Origin: SICV01 sp964372375
GTDB lineage: Archaea > Nanobdellota > Nanobdellia > Pacearchaeales > GW2011-AR1
Assembly: GCA_964372375.1 (NCBI GenBank)
Contig: CAYJQF010000014.1
Location: forward strand, 1-16,844
DNA: 16,844 nucleotides
Reading direction: 5' to 3'
The notes beneath the pieces were generated by a model. The model was not told the origin of the DNA. It saw only the letters and a list, made by a program, of their open reading frames with translations, and did not search any database. A program made the position numbers and the translations under genes. Below, piece by piece: positions 12,541 through 16,844 of this stretch (position 1 is its first letter; each line of letters starts with the position of its first letter).

Positions 12541-12554
12541 AAAAGAGAAGATAA
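12471..12554 (+). pseudogene. displaced 3' end of the RHH gene
   Basis: Read in the RHH frame, copy B stays open and ends RNRRGKKRR-stop (TAA 12552-12554), against RNRRGRRK-stop in the present RHH gene. It has no start codon or promoter of its own. It is best read as the original 3' end of the RHH gene, cut off when the mntA-hepT cassette arrived with a replacement end. The reverse direction of events (tandem duplication) is also possible. Confidence 0.7.
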
Positions 12555-12584
12555 TCCTTAAGCGCTGAGCAAACTCGCGGAGAA

Positions 12585-13298
12585 TTAAGCCTGTGCTACA
12601 AGGCTTTTAACTAACTCTTCATACTCTGGTCTGAGAGGAAGAGTGTCCAACCCATTCTCAGTCATACGCTTCCGTGCAAAAGCAATATGTTCCGCAACTC
12701 TTTCAGGAGGCGCGTTGCGTATTTGGTCATAATAGGCATCTGATGGAAGCACAAGAAGATCAGCTCCTTCTTTGGAAGTAACAATGCCTGTAGCTGTCCT
12801 TGTGGTTTGAAACATAAGTGCGTAATCGCCGAAAATACTTCCTTCTCTATATATACTATCTAATCGTCTGCCAAAGACTTCCAATCCAATTTCACCGCTA
12901 CGAACAGCATACGCTTCATTGCCCTGTTCTCCTTGCTCAAAGAGCACGCGCCCTTGACGCATACGTAATAGCTCGCCAAGTGCAAAATCATCAATTGATA
13001 AACCAACTTTAAATGGTCGAAACTCTCTAACAAGTCGAGGTCTTTCAGAAGGCAGCATAGTATACAAAGACTGTCCAAGAGCAACCCGCTCATCCACGTC
13101 CAACTCTCCAATCTCAAACCGTGCCTCTGCTCGTATAGACTCGTGCTGCGAAATAAGTCCGCTTAATAATAAATGATGATGCTCTCTGCTCAAGGGTCTG
13201 GCAGTATCTTTTATAATATAATCAGTATTGTACTTGAGAACAATTGAGGCAGGTGTTAAGAAGTCTACGTCAGCTGGTGTGCTGTCAATGGATACCAT
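12585..13298 (-). CDS. protein with C-terminal cyclic-nucleotide-binding-like domain
   Basis: A 237-aa soluble protein. Residues 95-195 follow the cNMP-binding beta-roll: RMRQGRVLFEQGEQGNEAYAVRSGEI, then the phosphate-binding cassette FGDYALMFQTTRTAT (156-170), which holds the key Arg of the TRTAT motif, with Asp in place of the usual Glu (FGE). This domain is known from CRP, PKA regulatory subunits and ion channels. Here there is no DNA-binding HTH after it; helices of the last 40 residues follow instead. Residues 1-94 are a helical domain I do not recognise. Whether it binds cAMP, cGMP or another ligand is unknown. It diverges from msrB. The TATA-like TTAAATATA at 13328-13336 lies between them and would give about an 8-nt leader. 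Confidence 0.75.
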   Translation of the reverse strand: MVSIDSTPADVDFLTPASIVLKYNTDYIIKDTARPLSREHHHLLLSGLISQHESIRAEARFEIGELDVDERVALGQSLYTMLPSERPRLVREFRPFKVGLSIDDFALGELLRMRQGRVLFEQGEQGNEAYAVRSGEIGLEVFGRRLDSIYREGSIFGDYALMFQTTRTATGIVTSKEGADLLVLPSDAYYDQIRNAPPERVAEHIAFARKRMTENGLDTLPLRPEYEELVKSLVAQA

Positions 13299-13327
13299 GT
13301 ACGACTTGAATCATAATCGCTACCTTC

Positions 13328-13336
13328 TTAAATATA
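13328..13336. promoter_or_regulatory. AT-rich promoter element between the cNMP-domain gene and msrB
   Basis: TTAAATATA is centred near 13332, 22 nt before the msrB ATG (13354) and 34 nt from the start of the divergent gene (13298). It is the only TATA-like element in the gap. The distances are looser than elsewhere in the window. Confidence 0.4.
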
Positions 13337-13353
13337 TCCATACTAGATTACTC

Positions 13354-13755
13354 ATGAAGAAACTAATGAATGAAACTGACTTAAAAAAGAAACTCAGTAA
13401 GGAACAATACCACATTTTAAGAGAAAAAGGCACCGAGCCTGCGTTTACGGGCAAGTACTGGAATCATAAAGAAAAGGGTAGGTATGTCTGCCAAGCCTGT
13501 GGGGCACAGCTTTTTTCTTCTGACACAAAGTTTGAAACAAAAATTCCCGGGCTAGCGGGCTGGCCGAGCTTTGATAAAACACTGCCTAGTGCAATAAAGC
13601 TAGAAAGAGACAGTTCGTACGGCATGAACAGAACCGAAGTGCTCTGTGCAAAGTGCGGCAGTCACCTCGGTCATGTATTTGATGATAATACAGAAACAAC
13701 AACAGGCAAGCACTTTTGCATCAATTCTGCTTGCCTTGCTTTTCAGAAAAAGTAA
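13354..13755 (+). CDS. msrB: peptide methionine-R-sulfoxide reductase
   Basis: This enzyme repairs methionine-R-sulfoxide in proteins. From ATG 13354 it is 133 aa, about the usual length. Seen are SKEQYHILREKGTEPAFTGKYW (15-36), zinc CxxC pairs C46/C49 and C98/C101, GWPSF (69-73), and the catalytic cysteine C122 in HFCINSA. The frame extends back to 13228 but would then overlap the divergent gene, and the extra 42 residues do not look conserved. Where E. coli-like enzymes have SGCGWPSF with the resolving Cys, this one reads PGLAGWPSF, so that Cys is missing. C127, five residues after the catalytic one, is an alternative partner. No msrA is in the window. Confidence 0.92.
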   Translation: MKKLMNETDLKKKLSKEQYHILREKGTEPAFTGKYWNHKEKGRYVCQACGAQLFSSDTKFETKIPGLAGWPSFDKTLPSAIKLERDSSYGMNRTEVLCAKCGSHLGHVFDDNTETTTGKHFCINSACLAFQKK

Positions 13756-13771
13756 GAGTACTAACTGTTTT

Positions 13772-13776
13772 AAAAA
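13772..13776 (-). terminator. T-run after tRNA-Asp
   Basis: TTTTT on the minus strand starts directly after the tRNA-Asp discriminator base and would end its transcript. It replaces any encoded CCA. Confidence 0.5.
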
Positions 13777-13913
13777 CGCCCGTGCCGGGAATCGAACCCG
13801 GACTCCATCCGTTCTGCGTGCTCCTCTTTCCCATAAGGGAAGGTGAAGCGTTAGGAAACCGTAGGTTTCTTACGCTCGACAGGGATGTGTACTAGCCGCT
13901 ATACGACACGAGC
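13777..13913 (-). tRNA. tRNA-Asp(GTC) with 65-nt intron
   Basis: On the minus strand, acceptor GCTCGTG (13913-13907) pairs with CACGGGC (13784-13778), with discriminator G. The D stem is GTAT/GTAC with loop AGCGGCTA. The anticodon stem is CATCC/GGATG with loop CTGTCG-C and anticodon GTC at 13878-13880. The T stem is CCGGG/CCCGG with loop TTCGATT. The mature length is 72 nt without encoded CCA. The 65-nt intron (13812-13876) interrupts between positions 37 and 38, the canonical archaeal site. The loop carries U33-G34-U35, the triplet recognised by bacterial tRNA-guanine transglycosylase, so it is a plausible substrate for the Tgt encoded here. Confidence 0.93.
13812..13876 (-). other. archaeal tRNA intron with bulge-helix-bulge junction
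   Basis: Exon CTGT (32-35) pairs with intron GCAG as the 4-bp central helix. The 3-nt bulges are CG^A at the 5' site and AA^C at the 3' site, as expected for the archaeal splicing endonuclease. Inside, AGCGTAAGAAACC pairs with GGTTTCCTAACGCT as a long hairpin with a 3-nt loop, and TTCCC/GGGAA forms a second one around TTAT. The helix on the intron side of the central one is weak. Confidence 0.8.
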
Positions 13914-13939
13914 CTAGCTTTCATTGGAGAAGGCGATTT

Positions 13940-14599
13940 TTAAACCTTGCCGAACGCGGCTTCGAGCTCTTCTAACTCAGAATGATGTTCATTCATTACA
14001 CTATGTAAAAGTCCAAGCACGCGCTCCCCCTGCTCACCTTGATATAAGGCATCTTGCAATGCATTATGGGCAGGAAATCGCGTATCAGGAATGCCTAATT
14101 CTTCTAATACTGCCTGAGGCCGTTGCACAGCCTCCCGATACATCTGCTCAAGATCTACATACCCTTCGCTGGCGAACGGGTCTTCTCCTTCTAAAAAAAT
14201 AGAGGAATACTGCTGAAGAAAAGGCACATCAGAATGTGCAGACTTAATGACTGCTACCGGCGCACTTCCCTGTGCGTGTTCGTGAACCCAGGAGCTAAAA
14301 GCGCGCAGTGCATATCCTGGTTCTACTCCTGCATGATCCAGCCTTCGTAACACAAGTTCAGGCCGAAACAGTCTATGCTTCGGATTATAGACAGGCAAGT
14401 GCCGTACCGCATCAATACAGTGAAGGCCGAGGGAAGCAATGCGCATCGCACGATGGCGAAACGCATACGAGCAAGGTCGCATCTCATAATAAAACCATGC
14501 ATCAGGCTTTCCAACAACACATGCTCCCAAAGAAAGCATTGCATGTTCTCCAGGGATGGGCCCAGAAAATTCTGCATCAACGGAAAAGTAAGTGTTCAT
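13940..14599 (-). CDS. DEDDh-type 3'-5' exonuclease
   Basis: A 219-aa protein of the RNase H-like DnaQ / RNase T / oligoribonuclease exonuclease superfamily. Metal ligands seen are D8 and E10 in FSVDAEFSGP (ExoI), D124 in SAHSDVPFLQQY (ExoII), and H178/D183 in AHNALQDALYQ (ExoIII; Hx4D, the DEDDh form). It cuts DNA or RNA from the 3' end; whether it is a proofreading, RNA-trimming or oligoribonucleotide enzyme cannot be read. The helix after ExoI has a long insert with aromatic and Cys residues (about 30-80). ATG 14599 is chosen over TTG 14605 because a TATA box is centred 26 nt upstream. It lies next to tRNA-Asp, but no functional link is shown. Confidence 0.85.
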   Translation of the reverse strand: MNTYFSVDAEFSGPIPGEHAMLSLGACVVGKPDAWFYYEMRPCSYAFRHRAMRIASLGLHCIDAVRHLPVYNPKHRLFRPELVLRRLDHAGVEPGYALRAFSSWVHEHAQGSAPVAVIKSAHSDVPFLQQYSSIFLEGEDPFASEGYVDLEQMYREAVQRPQAVLEELGIPDTRFPAHNALQDALYQGEQGERVLGLLHSVMNEHHSELEELEAAFGKV

Positions 14600-14619
14600 A
14601 GTCAATCAGGAAAAAGAAG

Positions 14620-14629
14620 CATTATAAGG
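14620..14629 (-). promoter_or_regulatory. TATA box of the exonuclease gene
   Basis: The minus strand reads CCTTATAATG, centred about 26 nt before ATG 14599, which implies a leaderless mRNA. Confidence 0.6.
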
Positions 14630-14646
14630 ATTTCGCTTTCCCACAA

Positions 14647-14656
14647 AATTTAAATA
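14647..14656 (+). promoter_or_regulatory. TATA box of the tyrosine-rich protein gene
   Basis: ATTTAAATAC is centred 26 nt before ATG 14678, which implies a leaderless mRNA. It lies back to back with the exonuclease promoter. Confidence 0.6.
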
Positions 14657-14677
14657 CCCTGTCACCCCTTAAAAAGT

Positions 14678-15142
14678 ATGACAAAGATGGGCTATCGATT
14701 GCTTGCAGGACTCTTCGCAAGCATGTTCCTGCTCAGTATGGTCTCAGCGTACTACGATGATTCCTATCAAAACACCTACCGGTATTCTGCTACAACCTAT
14801 GGACACGGTTGCGATTCCTATACGAAGTCAGTAGAGTATAAGAAAAATACCGCACAAGTATATGATTACTCAGGCTCTGAAAAACGGACAACCTACAGCA
14901 GAATAGTGCGGGAAGACTACAACCCGTGCAGAGGATATGCTCCTTCTGGATATTCCAACAGATATCAAACCACTGCCTGTGACCGATATTACTATGGAAA
15001 TGGCTGTGCAGGCTATCCCGATACGCATTTCAGATACCAGCGCGTGTTTGAAAATAGAGACTATCCGTATCAGTCCTATAGAGAACCCTATTATTACAAG
15101 GCCCGCTGGAACCAGTACGATGGCTATGACTGGCGCTACTAA
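14678..15142 (+). CDS. secreted tyrosine-rich protein
   Basis: A 154-aa protein with a clear Sec signal peptide: MTKMGYRLLAGLFASMFLLS, then MVSA before YYDD, with likely cleavage after residue 24. The mature part has about 29 Tyr in 130 residues, many in short groups (RYYYG, PYYYK), plus Arg, Asp, Ser and four Cys that may form two disulfides outside the cell. There is no exact repeat unit, catalytic motif or membrane anchor. I recognise no family. Tyr-rich secreted proteins of this style seem common in Woesearchaeota-like genomes, as I recall; they could be envelope or cell-cell contact proteins. The start is supported by a TATA box 26 nt upstream. Confidence 0.75.
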   Translation: MTKMGYRLLAGLFASMFLLSMVSAYYDDSYQNTYRYSATTYGHGCDSYTKSVEYKKNTAQVYDYSGSEKRTTYSRIVREDYNPCRGYAPSGYSNRYQTTACDRYYYGNGCAGYPDTHFRYQRVFENRDYPYQSYREPYYYKARWNQYDGYDWRY

Positions 15143-15143
15143 A

Positions 15144-15153
15144 GATTTAAAAG
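15144..15153 (+). promoter_or_regulatory. TATA box of the PLP-enzyme-like gene
   Basis: GATTTAAAAG is centred near 15149, 26 nt before GTG 15175. It favours this GTG as a leaderless start over ATG 15199. Confidence 0.5.
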
Positions 15154-15174
15154 TACTTCGTTTTCTCAAGTAAT

Positions 15175-16074
15175 GTGAGATTAGCAACCTATCCCATTAT
15201 GGCAAATAGTGGTACTTATAAGTATCTTGGAACAAATGAAGTGGTAGAGGATGCCTTGAAAGAGGGAGTTGATACAATCTCAGTAATAAGCAAAGGTAAT
15301 TATTTAAGAGGAATTGCTTTGGAAATACAAAAACGAGCGCATGGAAAAAGACCAAAATTAGTTAATCTTACCAATCTCCACTTAAATGAAACTGAAGAAA
15401 TTCCTCATAGGGAAATTATTGTTGAAAAAAATCGTATTTTGAGATATGAAGCAGAAAGAGCCGCTTACGTACATCTAAAAATGCCTGATGCAGGAAAAGT
15501 TAAAGATTATACAGACTTTCAGCTAATAGCATACTGCTCTCTTGCCTATGCAATACTTACGCCTTTTTTGGAGAGAGAGCTAAAAAGAAGAAGTCCAGAC
15601 CAAGAGTATATAAGTCTCGGTGTCGGATCTGGAAGATTATTTCTGGCTTTAGCCGATAGAATTAGAAAAGATGGTCTTGCAACAAAACTAATTGGTGTTC
15701 TTCCAAAAGGAGAAAATGGAGTCTTTAATGACCACAATCTAATAGAAGTTGGCGGTCATTTATATTACAAGAGCTTTTCGTCTAGAAGCGTTGCAGACAA
15801 ACTGGCATGCCCATATACTTTATTCAAGCCTCAGCTCTTGCAAGCAATAACTGAAGGGCATCAATTTTTAGAAGCAACGAATGATGACTTCTTCATAGCC
15901 TGGAAAGTTGGTGCTGGCTTGGGCTGTCAAGGCGAGCAAAGTGCTTCTGCTGGATTTGTTCTGCATAATAAAAAGAACAGAGAGAAGCTAAAATTACAAG
16001 AAAATGCTTTAACAACTGTCCTCTTTACAGGAGCAGCAACCGATGATATTTGGAAAAGAGTAATTGAAAATTGA
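15175..16074 (+). CDS. short PLP fold type II-like protein (threonine synthase / cysteine synthase superfamily)
   Basis: A 299-aa soluble protein. The pattern follows fold type II PLP enzymes: lysine K16 in NSGTYKYLGTNEVVEDALKE (equivalent to the PLP-binding GSFKDRGA segment), then 20 residues on VISKGNYLRGIALEI (equivalent to the SSGNxG loop that holds the cofactor phosphate region), LGVGSGRLFLALA (147-159) and GEQSASAGFVL (253-263), where such enzymes have their ExxSxAG segment. The usual N-terminal stretch of 40-60 residues before the lysine is absent, so this is either a truncated or divergent enzyme. The substrate is unknown. GTG 15175 is chosen from the TATA distance; ATG 15199 would leave the lysine only eight residues from the start. 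It converges with gyrA with 9 bases between. Confidence 0.5.
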   Translation: MRLATYPIMANSGTYKYLGTNEVVEDALKEGVDTISVISKGNYLRGIALEIQKRAHGKRPKLVNLTNLHLNETEEIPHREIIVEKNRILRYEAERAAYVHLKMPDAGKVKDYTDFQLIAYCSLAYAILTPFLERELKRRSPDQEYISLGVGSGRLFLALADRIRKDGLATKLIGVLPKGENGVFNDHNLIEVGGHLYYKSFSSRSVADKLACPYTLFKPQLLQAITEGHQFLEATNDDFFIAWKVGAGLGCQGEQSASAGFVLHNKKNREKLKLQENALTTVLFTGAATDDIWKRVIEN

Positions 16075-16083
16075 AGTAAGAAA

Positions 16084-16844
16084 TTATTCTACTTGTGTTT
16101 CAGCAGGAATATTCTCCGCAACAGGCACCTTAACAACATCTGCAACTTTATCCCCTTCCTTCAGATTAATAATCCTCACTCCCTGTGTCGCCCGGCCCAT
16201 GACACGAATATCTCGCATATTTACCCGAATGACAACACCTTTGCTTGTTGTCGCTATGATAGAATCTCTGCCAGAAACGCCAAAAGCAGTCAGCACATCA
16301 CCTGTCTTATCCGTAGTGTCAAGGGTAATCACTCCCTTTGCTCCTCTGCTCGTCTTCCGATATTCTTCCAACTCAGTCCGCTTGCCATATCCTTTTACTG
16401 TAGTTGTCAAGATTGTTGTTTTTCCATCTTTAGGCAGAGCCTCAAGAGCAACAACTTCATCGCTCTTGCCTAAATCAGCTCCGATGACACCATAACTCGC
16501 CCTGCCCATGCTCCGCACTTCATCACTGATAAATCTGATTGCCTGGCCCTTCTTGGTAATCAAGAGCACTTCCTGCCCATCCTCAACTTTTCTGACATTA
16601 ATAACAATATCAGAGCCGTCAGCAGGCAGATTAATAACTCTAACTCCGGTGCTTCTCGGCTTGCTGACCTCTTTCAAAGGAAGCTTCTTCATCATGCCTT
16701 TCTTGGTAGCGAACATTAAATAGCCCGAGCTAAAATCTTTGACTGCCATTACATTTGAGATTGCTTCATCTCTAATATCCAAGACATTTGCCAATGCCTT
16801 TCCTTTTCCCTGCCTCTCGCTCGCAGGCACATCATTTGCCTTCA
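16084..16844 (-). CDS. gyrA: DNA gyrase subunit A, C-terminal beta-pinwheel (partial)
   Basis: The visible 253 residues run to the stop at 16084, and the gene continues past 16844 (codons before GTG 16830 are still in frame). The repeats of about 45-50 residues match the blades of the GyrA C-terminal domain: for example, FSSGYLMFATKKGMMKKLPLKEVSKPRSTGVRVI, VLLITKKGQAIRF...VRSMGRASYGV and SIIATTSKGVVIRV...IRVMGRATQGVRII. The domain wraps DNA and allows negative supercoiling. The segment KTSRGAKG is the best candidate for the GyrA-box (usual QRRGGKG) and is poorly matched. The N-terminal breakage-reunion domain with its tyrosine is not visible. Gyrase in archaea came from bacteria. The tail (VPVAENIPAETQVE) is acidic. 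Confidence 0.9.
   Translation of the reverse strand, partial: KANDVPASERQGKGKALANVLDIRDEAISNVMAVKDFSSGYLMFATKKGMMKKLPLKEVSKPRSTGVRVINLPADGSDIVINVRKVEDGQEVLLITKKGQAIRFISDEVRSMGRASYGVIGADLGKSDEVVALEALPKDGKTTILTTTVKGYGKRTELEEYRKTSRGAKGVITLDTTDKTGDVLTAFGVSGRDSIIATTSKGVVIRVNMRDIRVMGRATQGVRIINLKEGDKVADVVKVPVAENIPAETQVE

Noticed and set aside
12468..12584. A small separate gene in the repeat after hepT
   Set aside because: No start codon in the RHH frame and no promoter; it is better explained as the displaced 3' end of the RHH gene.
13228..13353. 42-residue N-terminal extension of MsrB
   Set aside because: It overlaps the divergent gene's start and promoter, and the MsrB fold begins after ATG 13354.
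13646..13846. Open frame running from msrB into the tRNA-Asp
   Set aside because: It reads through a tRNA gene (ARAGNRTRTP is translated antisense tRNA) and is a known type of false gene.
14750..15139. Tandem repeat protein in the tyrosine-rich gene
   Set aside because: Tyr clusters recur but I find no unit repeated in sequence or spacing.
1..16844. CRISPR array, transposase or phage genes
   Set aside because: No regularly spaced repeats and no transposase, integrase, terminase or capsid motifs were seen in any frame given.

Overview
The window looks like a small-genome archaeon of the DPANN type, most like Woesearchaeota or Pacearchaeota. This is inferred from gene content; no marker tree was possible. 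Archaeal signs are a tRNA-Asp split by a 65-nt intron at the canonical 37/38 site, two tRNAs without encoded CCA, and TATA boxes centred about 22-29 nt before many start codons, which implies mostly leaderless mRNAs. Many genes are of bacterial or eukaryote-like type (zwf, pgl, gyrA, a bacterial-form tgt, msrB, an RRM protein, an Sfm1-like SPOUT methyltransferase). That mix is typical of DPANN genomes. Genes are packed tightly and no stretch over 300 bases lacks a gene.

Region by region: 1-1469 holds the 3' end of an unknown gene and a large regulator with several winged helices. 1485-6141 is a pentose-phosphate island: glucose-6-phosphate dehydrogenase (-), an unknown protein (+), an AbrB-type regulator (-) with a perfect 21-bp palindrome on its promoter, and a transketolase/6-phosphogluconolactonase operon (+). 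6203-6523 is an RRM protein. 6647-8851 is a four-gene operon: C39-like cysteine peptidase, Sfm1-like SPOUT methyltransferase, small unknown protein, class I methyltransferase. 8838-10092 holds bacterial-type tRNA-guanine transglycosylase and tRNA-Pro(GGG), which diverge from one shared TATA element. 10094-10929 is a CuA-cupredoxin/DoxX operon.

11089-12554 holds a small membrane protein, a ribbon-helix-helix gene and a MntA/HepT (MNT-HEPN) toxin-antitoxin pair. The pair sits between two perfect 70-bp direct copies of the 3' end of the ribbon-helix-helix gene, so it looks like an inserted cassette that rebuilt the end of its target. 12585-16844 holds a cyclic-nucleotide-binding-domain protein, methionine sulfoxide reductase B, intron-containing tRNA-Asp(GTC), a DEDDh exonuclease, a secreted tyrosine-rich protein, a short PLP fold-II-like protein, and the C-terminal part of DNA gyrase subunit A, which runs off the window.

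Working together: zwf and pgl would make 6-phosphogluconate and NADPH, and transketolase links to the non-oxidative sugar-phosphate pool. The AbrB operator lies in the intergenic region shared with the transketolase promoter. Tgt and tRNA-Asp(GUC) form a plausible enzyme-substrate pair for anticodon modification.
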